Assembly (NCBI RefSeq): GCF_020216065.1
Contig: NZ_JAIWNA010000003.1
Location: 510,882 to 574,881 of the forward strand
DNA: 64,000 nt
Direction: 5' to 3'
Source of the DNA: Nocardia rosealba
GTDB taxonomy: Bacteria > Actinomycetota > Actinomycetes > Mycobacteriales > Mycobacteriaceae
Shown: one piece after another, positions 31,080 to 41,331 of the stretch
Numbering within the stretch: position 1 is the first letter of the stretch
Layout: every line of letters begins with the position of its first letter
Notes under the pieces: model-generated
Database searches by the model: none
What the model was told of the DNA's origin: nothing
What the model saw: only the letters and a program-made list of their open reading frames with translations
Program-made: the position numbers and the translations under genes

Positions 31080-31861
31080 AAACCGTGGGTTTGCGGACAG
31101 GCGTGGAAGGGACCGGTCGTAAGACGACCGGCACCCGGTCGTCTGCTGTGCCCGCGCACGAAGGGCAGACCCGGGCGGCCATCGTCCAGTTGCTGCTCGA
31201 GCAGGGTCCCATCACCGCCACCGCCATCAGTGCCGAACTCGGGCTCGCCCCCGCGGGGGTGCGCAGGCACCTCGACGCGCTGATCGACGCAGGTCAGGCG
31301 CGCGCGAGCCGGTCGGCGCCGTGGCAGCAGAAGGGCCGCGGCAGGCCCGCCAAGCAATACCAGCTCACCGCCGCCGGGCGTGGCAACCTCGGCCATGCCT
31401 ACGACGACCTGGCCGGTGCCGCCATCCGTCAGCTCGGTGAGATCGGTGGCGACGAGGCGATCAGCGAGTTCGCCCGCAAACGGGTGCGCACTATCGTCGA
31501 CGGCATCGAGCCGGTCGCCGAGCACAGTGCCCCCGTGATCGAGGCCAAGGTCGAGGAGATCGCCGAGGCGTTCGCCGACGCCGGTTTCGCCGCGACCACC
31601 CGCCAGGTGGGTGCCGGTGTGCAGATCTGCCAGCATCATTGCCCGGTGGCCCACGTGGCCGAGGAGTTCCCGCAGCTGTGCGCCGCCGAACTGGACGCTT
31701 TCCGCGACCTGCTCGGCACCCACGTGCAGCGACTTGCGACGATCGCCAACGGCGATTGCGCCTGCACCACCCATGTGCCGCTGGTCGCGGTGCCGAAAAT
31801 CCCATCCGCCGCACAGCCCGCGGCGGAACGAAGCAACGACTCCGGAAGGAGTGCCGAATGA
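31076..31861 (+). CDS. sufR: SufR, iron-sulfur-sensing repressor of the suf operon
   Basis: 261 residues. An N-terminal winged helix (about 35-100: [20 protein letters not shown], then [19 protein letters not shown]) is followed by a helical linker and a cluster domain. Cysteines 185, 189, 202 and 230 have the spacing C-X3-C-X12-C-X27-C that matches the [4Fe-4S] ligands of mycobacterial SufR; a further Cys228 sits in DCAC. Holo-SufR is expected to repress suf when clusters are plentiful. The stop overlaps the sufB start (ATGA). Because the operator covers the GTG, a start further downstream is possible, though a poorly conserved N-terminus is normal for SufR. Confidence 0.94.
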   Translation: MKTVGLRTGVEGTGRKTTGTRSSAVPAHEGQTRAAIVQLLLEQGPITATAISAELGLAPAGVRRHLDALIDAGQARASRSAPWQQKGRGRPAKQYQLTAAGRGNLGHAYDDLAGAAIRQLGEIGGDEAISEFARKRVRTIVDGIEPVAEHSAPVIEAKVEEIAEAFADAGFAATTRQVGAGVQICQHHCPVAHVAEEFPQLCAAELDAFRDLLGTHVQRLATIANGDCACTTHVPLVAVPKIPSAAQPAAERSNDSGRSAE

Positions 31862-33294
31862 CGACAACCACCGACCAGGTGCAACCGCTGACCCAGGACG
31901 AAACCATTGCCTCGCTGGGCAACTACGGTTACGGCTGGTCCGATTCGGATGTCGCGGGCGCCAGTGCGCAACGCGGCCTGTCGGAGGCTGTCGTTCGCGA
32001 CATCTCGGCCAAGAAGAGCGAGCCCGAGTGGATGCTCGACATCCGCCTCAAGGCGCTGCGCATCTTCGACCGCAAGCCCATGCCGAACTGGGGCTCCAAC
32101 CTCGACGGCATCGACTTCGACAACATCAAGTACTTCGTTCGCTCGTCGGAGAAGCAGGCCGAGAGCTGGGAAGACCTGCCCGAGGACATCAAGAACACCT
32201 ACGACAAGCTGGGCATCCCCGAGGCCGAGAAGCAGCGCCTCGTGTCCGGTGTCGCCGCGCAGTACGAGTCCGAGGTCGTCTACCACTCCATCCGCGAGGA
32301 CCTGGAGAAGCAGGGCGTCATCTTCCTCGACACCGACACCGCGCTCAAGGAGCACCCGGAGATCTTCCAGGAGTACTTCGGCTCGGTGATCCCCGCCGGT
32401 GACAACAAGTTCTCCGCGCTCAACACCGCCGTGTGGTCGGGTGGCTCGTTCATCTACGTGCCGCCGGGCGTGCACGTCGACATCCCGCTGCAGGCCTACT
32501 TCCGGATCAACACCGAGAACATGGGCCAGTTCGAGCGGACGCTGATCATCGTCGACGAGGACGCCTACGTCCACTACGTCGAGGGCTGCACCGCGCCGAT
32601 CTACAAGTCCGACTCGCTGCACTCCGCGGTCGTCGAGATCATCGTGAAGAAGGGCGGCCGCTGCCGCTACACGACCATCCAGAACTGGTCCAACAACGTC
32701 TACAACCTGGTCACCAAGCGGGCCAAGGCGGAGGCGGGCGCCACCATGGAGTGGGTCGACGGCAACATCGGCTCCAAGGTCACCATGAAGTACCCGGCGG
32801 TCTGGATGACCGGTGAGCACGCGCACGGCGAGGTCCTGTCCGTCGCGTTCGCCGGCCCCGGCCAGCACCAGGACACCGGCGCCAAGATGCTGCACCTGGC
32901 CCCGCACACCTCCTCGACCATCGTGTCGAAGTCGGTGGCGCGTGGCGGCGGTCGCGCGTCGTACCGCGGCCTGGTCCAGGTCAACAAGGGCGCCTACGGC
33001 TCCAAGTCGACGGTGAAGTGTGACGCGCTGCTGGTCGACACGATCAGTCGCTCCGACACCTACCCCTACGTCGACATCCGCGAGGACGATGTGACCATGG
33101 GCCATGAGGCCACGGTCTCCAAGGTGTCCGAGGATCAGCTGTTCTACCTGATGAGCCGCGGTCTCACCGAGGACGAGGCGATGGCCATGGTGGTGCGCGG
33201 CTTCGTGGAGCCCATCGCCAAGGAACTGCCGATGGAATACGCACTGGAACTGAACCGGCTCATCGAGCTGCAGATGGAAGGGGCCGTGGGCTGA
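31858..33294 (+). CDS. sufB: SufB, Fe-S cluster scaffold subunit
   Basis: 478 residues. SufB, with SufC and SufD, forms the SufBC2D complex on which [Fe-S] clusters are assembled in the cytosol. The N-terminal [13 protein letters not shown] and the beta-helix core ([20 protein letters not shown]) and C-terminal helix ([19 protein letters not shown]) are characteristic. Conserved core cysteines appear in EGCTAPIY and VKCDALL. No intein interrupts it, unlike SufB of some mycobacteria. GGAAGGAG lies before ATG 31858, which overlaps the sufR stop. Confidence 0.98.
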   Translation: MTTTTDQVQPLTQDETIASLGNYGYGWSDSDVAGASAQRGLSEAVVRDISAKKSEPEWMLDIRLKALRIFDRKPMPNWGSNLDGIDFDNIKYFVRSSEKQAESWEDLPEDIKNTYDKLGIPEAEKQRLVSGVAAQYESEVVYHSIREDLEKQGVIFLDTDTALKEHPEIFQEYFGSVIPAGDNKFSALNTAVWSGGSFIYVPPGVHVDIPLQAYFRINTENMGQFERTLIIVDEDAYVHYVEGCTAPIYKSDSLHSAVVEIIVKKGGRCRYTTIQNWSNNVYNLVTKRAKAEAGATMEWVDGNIGSKVTMKYPAVWMTGEHAHGEVLSVAFAGPGQHQDTGAKMLHLAPHTSSTIVSKSVARGGGRASYRGLVQVNKGAYGSKSTVKCDALLVDTISRSDTYPYVDIREDDVTMGHEATVSKVSEDQLFYLMSRGLTEDEAMAMVVRGFVEPIAKELPMEYALELNRLIELQMEGAVG

Positions 33295-34472
33295 TGTCGA
33301 CGCTCGAGACGCCGACCCAGAACCCGGGCGCGGGCGCCGCGGTCAACAAGGGCGAGGTCTTCACCTCGTTCGACGTGGACGCATTCGAGATCCCGTCGGG
33401 TCGCGACGAGGCGTGGCGGTTCACCCCGCTGCGTCGGCTGCGCGGCCTGCACGACGGTACGGCCGTGCGTGACGGTCAGGCCACCGTCGAGGTGAGCGAG
33501 GTCGCCGGTGTCACCGTGGAAACGGTCGACCGCACCGACGCCCGCCTCGGCCAGGCCGGTACCCCCGCCGATCGTGTTGCCGCCCAGGCCTACTCGGGCT
33601 TCGAGACGGCCACGGTCATCACCGTCGGCAAGGAGACCGAGGTTTCCGACCCCGTCACCGTGACCATCACCGGTCCGGGCGAGGGCAAAACCGCCTACGG
33701 CCACCTGCAGATCCGGCTGGACAACTTCGCCGTCGCCACGATCGTGCTCGATCAGCGCGGCAGCGGAACCTACGCCGAGAACGTCGAATTCGTGCTCGGT
33801 GACAGCGCCAAGCTCACCGTCGTCGCCGTCCAGGAATGGGCCGACGACGCCGTGCACGTCACCGCGCATCACCTGAAGCTGGGTCGCGACGCGAACCTGC
33901 GGCACGTGTCGGCGACCCTCGGCGGCGACCTGGTCCGCCTGTCGGGCACCGTGCGCTACGCCGGTCCCGGCGGCGAGGCCGAGCTGTTCGGTCTGTACTT
34001 CGCCGACGCGGGCCAGCATTTCGAGCAGCGGCTGCTGGTCGATCACGCCGAGCCCAACTGCAAGTCCAACGTGCTGTACAAGGGTGCGCTGCAGGGTGAC
34101 CCGTCCTCGCCGAAGGGCGACGCCCGCACGGTCTGGATCGGCGACGTGCTGATCCGCGCCGCGGCCGAGGGCACCGACACCTACGAGGCGAACCGCAACC
34201 TGGTGCTCACCGACGGCGCCCGCGCCGATTCGGTGCCGAACCTGGAGATCGAGACCGGTGAGATCGCCGGTGCCGGACACGCCAGTGCCACCGGCCGCTT
34301 CGACGACGAGCAGCTGTTCTACCTGCGCGCTCGTGGCATCCCCGAGGACGTCGCCCGCCGCCTGGTCGTGCGTGGCTTCTTCTTCGAGATCATCCAGAAG
34401 GTCACGGTCCCCGAGGTCCGGGAGCGGCTCGAGGCGGCCATCGAGGCCGAACTCGCCACTGTCGGTATCTGA
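33294..34472 (+). CDS. sufD: SufD, Fe-S cluster assembly scaffold subunit
   Basis: 392 residues, partner and paralogue of SufB. The N-terminal segment SGRDEAWRFTPLRRLRGL, the central repeats of the right-handed beta-helix, and the C-terminal RARGIPEDVARRLVVRGFF match SufD. Its ATG shares one base with the sufB stop (TGATG), so translation is coupled. Confidence 0.97.
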   Translation: MSTLETPTQNPGAGAAVNKGEVFTSFDVDAFEIPSGRDEAWRFTPLRRLRGLHDGTAVRDGQATVEVSEVAGVTVETVDRTDARLGQAGTPADRVAAQAYSGFETATVITVGKETEVSDPVTVTITGPGEGKTAYGHLQIRLDNFAVATIVLDQRGSGTYAENVEFVLGDSAKLTVVAVQEWADDAVHVTAHHLKLGRDANLRHVSATLGGDLVRLSGTVRYAGPGGEAELFGLYFADAGQHFEQRLLVDHAEPNCKSNVLYKGALQGDPSSPKGDARTVWIGDVLIRAAAEGTDTYEANRNLVLTDGARADSVPNLEIETGEIAGAGHASATGRFDDEQLFYLRARGIPEDVARRLVVRGFFFEIIQKVTVPEVRERLEAAIEAELATVGI

Positions 34473-34505
34473 CACCCACTTACTGCAACGAAGGATTCGA
34501 ATTCG

Positions 34506-36541
<2,036 letters not shown>

Positions 36542-36544
36542 GAC

Positions 36545-37021
36545 ATGCGCATGGAGCAGATGTACCAGGAAGTGATCCTGGACCACTACAAGCACCCGCA
36601 CCACCGCGGGCTGCGGGAACCGTTCGGTGCCCAGGTGCACCACGTGAACCCCACCTGCGGTGACGAGGTGACCCTGCGCGTGCACATCGACGACGCGGGC
36701 GAGGTCGCCGATGTCTCCTACGACGGCCAGGGCTGCTCGATCAGCCAGGCGGCCACCTCGATCCTCACCGACCAGGTGATCGGATTGCCGGTGCAGCAGG
36801 CGCTGAAGGTGGTCGACTCCTACAGTGAGATGATCTCGAGCCGAGGCACCGTCGAGGGCGACGAGGACATGATCGGCGACGGTATCGCCCTCGCCGGTGT
36901 CGCCAAGTACCCCGCGCGCGTGAAGTGCGCACTGCTGGGGTGGATGGCGTTCAAGGACGCCGTCGTGCAGATCGCCTCGGCCGAAGATGCCAAACCTGCC
37001 ATGGGAAATGGGGATGCGTGA
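36545..37021 (+). CDS. sufU: SufU, zinc-dependent sulfurtransferase partner of SufS
   Basis: 158 residues of the IscU/SufU fold. Conserved Cys38 and Asp40 (NPTCGDEV), Cys64 (GQGCSISQAA) and Cys128 (RVKCALLGW) fit the zinc and sulfur-accepting residues of SufU, and the insert between the second and third cysteines is of SufU length. It receives sulfur from SufS. The gene lies three bases after sufS; ATG 36551 (MEQMYQEV) is an alternative start. Confidence 0.96.
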   Translation: MRMEQMYQEVILDHYKHPHHRGLREPFGAQVHHVNPTCGDEVTLRVHIDDAGEVADVSYDGQGCSISQAATSILTDQVIGLPVQQALKVVDSYSEMISSRGTVEGDEDMIGDGIALAGVAKYPARVKCALLGWMAFKDAVVQIASAEDAKPAMGNGDA

Positions 37022-37413
37022 TGAGTGAGACCAAGGCTGACGAAGCCACGACCGAAACCGCCGCGCCCACTCCCGAAGCGGAGTTGACGCCCGAACAGAT
37101 CCAGCACATCGCGGATCTGGAAGAGGCCATGCGTGATGTGGTCGACCCCGAACTCGGGATCAACGTCGTGGACCTCGGCCTCGTCTACGGCATGTCCGTC
37201 GACGACGCCAACATCTGCACCCTCGACATGACACTCACCTCGGCGGCCTGCCCGCTGACCGACGTCATCGAGGACCAGTCCCGCAACGCCCTGGTGCGCA
37301 GCGGCCTGGTCGAAGACCTGAAGATCAACTGGGTCTGGATGCCGCCGTGGGGCCCCGACAAGATCACCGACGACGGCCGCGAACAGTTGCGCGCCCTCGG
37401 CTTCACGGTCTAG
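37021..37413 (+). CDS. sufT: SufT / MIP18-family (DUF59) Fe-S maturation factor
   Basis: 130 residues. An acidic, Thr/Glu-rich N-terminal tail of ~30 residues precedes the DUF59 domain: RDVVDPELGINVVDLGLVYG, then LTSAACPLTDVIEDQ with the conserved cysteine, and WMPPWGPDKITDDGREQL. SufT acts late, in maturation or delivery of clusters to client enzymes. The ATG shares one base with the sufU stop. It is the last gene of the suf operon. Confidence 0.95.
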   Translation: MSETKADEATTETAAPTPEAELTPEQIQHIADLEEAMRDVVDPELGINVVDLGLVYGMSVDDANICTLDMTLTSAACPLTDVIEDQSRNALVRSGLVEDLKINWVWMPPWGPDKITDDGREQLRALGFTV

Positions 37414-37424
37414 ACAACACTTTT

Positions 37425-37470
37425 CGCCGCAGGCCCGGACCCCGCGTGGGTGCCGGGCCTGCGGCGTTTC
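37425..37470 (+). terminator. Terminator of the suf operon
   Basis: Perfect 14-bp stem CGCCGCAGGCCCGG (37425-37438) with CCGGGCCTGCGGCG (37453-37466), 14-base loop, then TTTCC. It starts 12 bases after the sufT stop. Confidence 0.85.
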
Positions 37471-37542
37471 CGTGGCCGTGTCGAAACGTGAAGTGCGTCA
37501 CTACGATTGGCGGGCGGTGGTCCGAGGATGGTCCACTTGTCG

Positions 37543-37560
37543 GTTCCGCGATCGCGGAAC
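37543..37560 (+). promoter_or_regulatory. Leader dyad of the first DUF4189 gene
   Basis: Perfect palindrome GTTCCGCGATCGCGGAAC, able to form a 7-bp RNA stem with a four-base loop or bind a dimeric protein. It ends 24 bases before ATG 37585, just ahead of AGAGGAG. Confidence 0.6.
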
Positions 37561-37584
37561 TGTTTGTCAGAGGAGAACTTTCGA

Positions 37585-38019
37585 ATGAGTTTCATGGGTA
37601 AGGCCGGCTTCGCCGTCGCGGCGCTCGGTCTTGCGGCCGGTTCGGTGTTCGGCGCCGGTGCCGCGAACGCGCAGAGCATGTTCGGCGCGATCGCTTTCAG
37701 CACGACCGATTGGACCTACGGGTCGAGCAGCAGCTGGCCGAGCGAGCAAGAGGCGCGCGAGCAGGCGATCGCGAGCTGCGGCACCAACGGCGCCGCCGAC
37801 TGCAAGGTCATGATCTCGTGGGCGAACGGCTGCGGCACACTGGTCGTCAGCGACGACGGCGTCGCGGCGGCCTCGGGGCGCACCGCGGCCGAGGCCACGC
37901 GCGCTGCGTTCGAACGGCTCTCCGAGCTCACCCCGACCGCCCAGCTCGCGAACTTCGGGTCCTCGGACCTGAGTGGCGCCAAGGTCGCCCGCGTGGTCTG
38001 CACCGCGAACGCGCGCTGA
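37585..38019 (+). CDS. Secreted DUF4189 protein, copy 1
   Basis: 144 residues. The signal peptide (MSFMGKAGFAVAALGLAAGS...) is probably cleaved after ANA near residue 29. The mature part is a DUF4189 domain with four cysteines in the family pattern (ASCGTNG, ADCKVM, NGCGTL, VVCTANAR), likely two disulfides. DUF4189 has no established function; the proteins are small, exported and often multicopy in Nocardia. A strong AGAGGAG ribosome site fixes ATG 37585. It is monocistronic, with its own hairpin terminator, and is the first of three tandem paralogues. Confidence 0.88.
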   Translation: MSFMGKAGFAVAALGLAAGSVFGAGAANAQSMFGAIAFSTTDWTYGSSSSWPSEQEAREQAIASCGTNGAADCKVMISWANGCGTLVVSDDGVAAASGRTAAEATRAAFERLSELTPTAQLANFGSSDLSGAKVARVVCTANAR

Positions 38020-38026
38020 TCGACCG

Positions 38027-38075
38027 CACGACGCGGGCCCGGATCCTCTCGCAGGATCCGGGCCTGTCGTGTTTT
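38027..38075 (+). terminator. Terminator of DUF4189 copy 1
   Basis: Stem GGCCCGGATCC (38036-38046) with GGATCCGGGCC (38054-38064), extended by outer CACGAC/GTCGTG pairing, followed by TTTT. Nearly the same hairpin follows copy 3. Confidence 0.85.
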
Positions 38076-38143
38076 CCGTCGGTGATGTGCCGACGTCGGT
38101 GATGTGAGATTTCGCGTTTCGGTTGGCCTTTCGCGCGAATTGC

Positions 38144-38262
38144 ATGATGATCTGGAAAGTTCCGGACTTCCGGAACAGTTTCCAGAGGAGAACATTCGAA
38201 TGAGTTTCACGAGTAAGGCCGGCTTCGCCGTTGTGGCACTCGGCCTTGCGGCCGGGTCGGTG
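38144..38262 (+). repeat. Direct repeat unit A: leader and signal-peptide region of DUF4189 copy 2
   Basis: These 119 bases are repeated at 38721-38839 with only two differences that I can see. They span the dyad, ribosome site, start codon and most of the signal-peptide coding sequence. The coding regions beyond this point have diverged strongly. Confidence 0.85.
38159..38176 (+). promoter_or_regulatory. Leader dyad of the second DUF4189 gene
   Basis: GTTCCGGA-CT-TCCGGAAC, flanked by a second arm pair CTGGAAA (38152-38158) and TTTCCAG (38179-38185) that would bring the stem right up to the AGGAG. The inner dyad ends 23 bases before ATG 38200. Confidence 0.6.
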
Positions 38263-38628
38263 TTCGGGGCGGGTTCGGCGAGTGCGGCGGGCGACCAGTG
38301 GGGCGCCATGGCCGTGGACGCCGACTGGTCGAACTACGGCCGTTCGGTCGACTACCCCACCCGCGCCGAGGCCGAGGCGGCGGCGCTGGAGCAGTGCGGC
38401 GCGGACGGCTGCGCTGTCGAGGTGTCGTGGGTGAACGGCTGCCTGGCCCTGGTGGAGAACGAGCAGTACGTGGCCTGGGGCAAGGGCGCCAACCGCGCCG
38501 AGGCCGAGCGGGAGGCCTACCTCGCGCTCACCGAGGGCACCCCGCAGAACCTGCTCGTCAACCTCGGCTCGTCGCAGATGGCAGGCGGCACCGTGATCGA
38601 AACGGTGTGCACCACCAACGCGAGCTGA
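38200..38628 (+). CDS. Secreted DUF4189 protein, copy 2
   Basis: 142 residues with signal peptide MSFTSKAGFAVVALGLAAGS and likely cleavage after ASA near residue 29. The DUF4189 domain retains four cysteines (EQCGADGC, NGCLAL, VCTTNAS), here with a shorter first spacing than copy 1. The function is unknown. By eye its mature part is only about 40 percent identical to copy 3, although the two signal sequences are nearly identical in DNA. It has its own AGAGGAG site and terminator. Confidence 0.88.
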   Translation: MSFTSKAGFAVVALGLAAGSVFGAGSASAAGDQWGAMAVDADWSNYGRSVDYPTRAEAEAAALEQCGADGCAVEVSWVNGCLALVENEQYVAWGKGANRAEAEREAYLALTEGTPQNLLVNLGSSQMAGGTVIETVCTTNAS

Positions 38629-38643
38629 ACGCGAGAGCAATCG

Positions 38644-38675
38644 GACCCGGATCTCGAGCGGATCCGGGTTCTTTT
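38644..38675 (+). terminator. Terminator of DUF4189 copy 2
   Basis: Stem GACCCGGATC (38644-38653) with GATCCGGGTT (38661-38670), one wobble pair, seven-base loop, then CTTTT. Confidence 0.85.
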
Positions 38676-38720
38676 GCATCGGTACCTTTACCTCTGGAGT
38701 TGGCTATTACCGAACTTTCG

Positions 38721-38839
38721 ATGATGATCTGGAAGGTTCCGGACTTCCGGAACAGTTTCCAGAGGAGAACATTCGAATGAGTTTCATGAGTAAGGCCGGC
38801 TTCGCCGTTGTGGCACTCGGCCTTGCGGCCGGGTCGGTG
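38721..38839 (+). repeat. Direct repeat unit B: leader and signal-peptide region of DUF4189 copy 3
   Basis: Second copy of the 119-base unit at 38144-38262, 577 bases downstream. The two differences are at the base just before the dyad (A to G) and in codon 4 (ACG to ATG). Confidence 0.85.
38736..38753 (+). promoter_or_regulatory. Leader dyad of the third DUF4189 gene
   Basis: GTTCCGGA-CT-TCCGGAAC as in copy 2, ending 23 bases before ATG 38777. The outer arms are CTGGAAG and TTTCCAG, with one pair changed to a G-U wobble. Confidence 0.6.
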
Positions 38840-39205
38840 CTGGGTGCCGGTTCGGCGAGCGCGGCGGGTGACCAGTGGGCGTCGGTCGCGCTGAGCGACA
38901 ACGAGGCCATCTACGGCATCAGCGTGAACGAGGGCAGCGCCGAGGCCGCCATCGCCGCGGCGATCGCCGACTGCCACCTGGCCGACTGCAACGAGGTCAT
39001 GACCTGGGCCAACGGCTGCGGCGTTCTGGTCCAGAGCAACGACGGCCTCGCGTGGGCGTCCGGTCCGACCCGGGCCGATGCCGAGCGCACGGCTTACGAG
39101 AGCCTGACCGAGCTGACCCCGACCGCCATGCTGGCCAACACCGGTTCGGCGAACCTGAGCGGCGCCCACGTCGTCGACGCGATCTGCACCGCCAACGCGC
39201 GCTGA
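38777..39205 (+). CDS. Secreted DUF4189 protein, copy 3
   Basis: 142 residues with signal peptide MSFMSKAGFAVVALGLAAGS and likely cleavage after ASA. The domain has four cysteines (ADCHLADC, NGCGVL, ICTANAR). Its C-terminal part (LTELTPTAMLANTGSANLSG) is closer to copy 1 (LSELTPTAQLANFGSSDLSG) than to copy 2, while its leader and signal sequence are closer to copy 2: a mosaic relationship. The function is unknown; it is exported and probably disulfide-bonded. Confidence 0.88.
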   Translation: MSFMSKAGFAVVALGLAAGSVLGAGSASAAGDQWASVALSDNEAIYGISVNEGSAEAAIAAAIADCHLADCNEVMTWANGCGVLVQSNDGLAWASGPTRADAERTAYESLTELTPTAMLANTGSANLSGAHVVDAICTANAR

Positions 39206-39222
39206 TCGTCACCACCTGATCG

Positions 39223-39251
39223 GGCCCGGATCCTTTCGCAGGATCCGGGCC
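39223..39251. terminator. Terminator of DUF4189 copy 3
   Basis: Stem GGCCCGGATCC (39223-39233) with GGATCCGGGCC (39241-39251), the same stem as after copy 1. It lies between copy 3 and the convergent TetR gene. Confidence 0.8.
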
Positions 39252-39258
39252 TGCCGCA

Positions 39259-39891
39259 TCACCGGGCCGTTTCGGCCTCGAGCGCCGAGGCGATCCAGGC
39301 GCCGATCATGTCGGCGGTCTGGTCGATCACCACATCGCGGTCCAGACCCTCGTCTTCCATTTCCACCGAACGCAGCGCCGTGGCGAAACCGGCGTTGAGC
39401 ACCACGAACGCCATCGTGTCGATATCGATGGTCTTGGTCGGGCCGAGCAAGTGGATCAGATACAGCTTGATGATCATGCGCAGCCGCGGCTCGAATTCGG
39501 GGATACCGCTGCCGTAGAAGTGCAGGTCGGCGACGAGGGCGCGGACCAGGGGCCCGTTGGCGACGAGGATCTGCACGGCGGTGCGGATCACCTCGGCCAC
39601 CGAATCGCGCGGTGTCTTGTCCGCGGCGACGGTGAGAAACTTGCTGTATCGGTCCTCCACCTGCAGAAACAGGCTGTCGGTCAGCTCTTTGACGATCTCG
39701 TCGCGGTCGTTGAAATACCGGTAGAGCGTGCCGATGCTGATGCCCGCCTCGCTCGCGATCCGGTTGGTCGAGGTATTGCCGATGCCGCGGGTGCCGAAAA
39801 GGTGAGCGGATACCTCCAGAATGCGTGCCCGCGTCTCCCTCGCCCGATCCTGTTTCGGACGTTTGCGCTGCTTATCGGCTTGTGGGGGCAT
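39259..39891 (-). CDS. TetR-family transcriptional regulator
   Basis: 210 residues. After a basic N-terminus comes the TetR DNA-binding domain (about 20-66) with TRARILEVSAHLFGTRGIGN and the recognition helix ISIGTLYRYFNDRDEI. The C-terminal ligand domain is helical and gives no ligand clue. It is convergent with the DUF4189 array and divergent from the PucR gene at 40039. A dyad upstream (39922-39939) is a candidate autoregulatory operator that could also affect the divergent gene. Confidence 0.92.
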   Translation of the reverse strand: MPPQADKQRKRPKQDRARETRARILEVSAHLFGTRGIGNTSTNRIASEAGISIGTLYRYFNDRDEIVKELTDSLFLQVEDRYSKFLTVAADKTPRDSVAEVIRTAVQILVANGPLVRALVADLHFYGSGIPEFEPRLRMIIKLYLIHLLGPTKTIDIDTMAFVVLNAGFATALRSVEMEDEGLDRDVVIDQTADMIGAWIASALEAETAR

Positions 39892-39921
39892 CGGTGCACC
39901 TCGCGGGAAAGAGGAGTAGAA

Positions 39922-39939
39922 GGTGAGCGGTTACTCACC
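39922..39939. promoter_or_regulatory. Putative TetR operator
   Basis: GGTGAG-CGGTTA-CTCACC, a perfect 6-bp dyad with six-base spacer, 31 bases upstream of the TetR start and about 100 before the PucR-type gene. Size and symmetry suit a TetR dimer. Confidence 0.5.
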
Positions 39940-40038
39940 CTACAGTCATGTCACGAAGAAGGCCTCGGTGTCGGCCATCACGTTGGGACAGGTACCGGGG
40001 AAGCAGCACCGAACGGTGTGAACGAGGAGGAGTCGACG

Positions 40039-41313
40039 ATGACGATCCCAGTGGACAGGGGGCTGACATCCACGCTGGTCACCCATTTCGTGAACAACGT
40101 GGCGACCTGCCGGACGTTGCCCGGTGACGCGATCTCCGGCGAGGTGACTTCGGTGACCAGGATGTGCCTCGAGATCTGCGCCGGGTTGCTCGACGGGCGT
40201 GACGAGGAGGCCAAGCTGCACCGGCTCGCGGTCGCGGCGGCCGGGTGGGCGCGCGAGGGCGTGCCCATCGACACGATCCTGCATGCGCTGCACGAGGGCT
40301 TCCGGATCGGTTTCGATGCCGCGTGCGCCGGGATGAGCCTGCCCGACGAGTTCCGTCGGCTGATCGCCATCTCGGATGTCCTGTGCACCACTGTGACTCG
40401 CGCCTACATCCGCGAGCACCGCGAGATCGCCGGTGAGCACCACACCGCCGTGCACACGCTCACCTCCGCCCTGCTCGCCGGGCAGCCGACCATCACGATG
40501 GCCCGCGAGTGCGGGATCGCGGTGGCCGAATCGTATGCGGTACTGGCCCTTTCGATCGGCGAGCACCCCGACGAGCACGATGCCCGCCTGAACTCCTCGG
40601 TGGTCGCGCGACGCAAGTTGCGCCGGGTGCAGGCCGCGCTGGCGCACCGGTGCGGGGAGCAGGCGCTGTCGCTGTTGTCGGTCGACGGTGGGACGCTGCT
40701 CATTCCGGCCGACCTGCTCGCCGACGATCAGCTCGACGGCCTCGTCGAAGCCCTGTCGCGGGCCGCCCGCGTGGACGTGACGGCGGCGCTGGTGACCTCG
40801 CCTGCGGCCGAGATCCCCGACGCGGCACAGCGCGCTCACGAACTGCTCGACATGGTGGAGCGGCTCGATTGCGAACCCGGCCTGTACCGCTTCGGCGATC
40901 TGGCGCTGGAATACCAGCTCACCCGCCCCGGTCCCGGCCGTGCCCGGCTCGGGGAACTGCTCGCCCCGCTGGACAAGCACCCCGAGCTGTACGAGACGCT
41001 GCGCGTGCACATCGCCAACAACATGAACCGGCAGCGAACGGCCCGCCTGCTGCACATCCACACCAACACCGTCGACTACCGGCTGCGGCGCGTCGCCCAG
41101 CTCACCGGGCTCGACCCGGCGCAGGCCTCGGGGCTGTGGCAGTTGCGGTCGGCGATGATCGCCCGCAGTTTCCACACCGGCCCGCGAGTGCCCGCCGAGC
41201 AGGTGGCCTCGACCGGCTTCGGTGGCGCGATGGGTACCAGCGGTCCGCGCCGGGCCCGGGCGGACGCCGAGGTCTGTCCCACACCGGGACTCGGCGGCGT
41301 CCGCTCGGCCTAG
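40039..41313 (+). CDS. PucR/CdaR-type transcriptional regulator
   Basis: 424 residues. The C-terminal PucR helix-turn-helix is clear (about 335-375: TLRVHIANNMNRQRTARLLH, then IHTNTVDYRLRRVAQLTGLD). The N-terminal ~170 residues are helical and resemble the RsbRD-like N-terminal part of mycobacterial PucR proteins; a GGDEF-like remnant may lie between. The effector and targets are unknown. GAGGAGG at 40024-40030 fixes ATG 40039, although the frame is open for 588 bases upstream. A comparable regulator lies near ctaB/qor in M. tuberculosis, so this may be its displaced counterpart (inference). Confidence 0.85.
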   Translation: MTIPVDRGLTSTLVTHFVNNVATCRTLPGDAISGEVTSVTRMCLEICAGLLDGRDEEAKLHRLAVAAAGWAREGVPIDTILHALHEGFRIGFDAACAGMSLPDEFRRLIAISDVLCTTVTRAYIREHREIAGEHHTAVHTLTSALLAGQPTITMARECGIAVAESYAVLALSIGEHPDEHDARLNSSVVARRKLRRVQAALAHRCGEQALSLLSVDGGTLLIPADLLADDQLDGLVEALSRAARVDVTAALVTSPAAEIPDAAQRAHELLDMVERLDCEPGLYRFGDLALEYQLTRPGPGRARLGELLAPLDKHPELYETLRVHIANNMNRQRTARLLHIHTNTVDYRLRRVAQLTGLDPAQASGLWQLRSAMIARSFHTGPRVPAEQVASTGFGGAMGTSGPRRARADAEVCPTPGLGGVRSA

Positions 41314-41331
41314 CTCGGCTCACCGGGTGAT

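Noticed and set aside
37585..39205. CRISPR array or mobile element in the repeated region
   Set aside because: The repeats are two 119-base gene-leader copies and hairpin terminators belonging to tandem paralogues, without regular spacers, transposase or terminal repeats.
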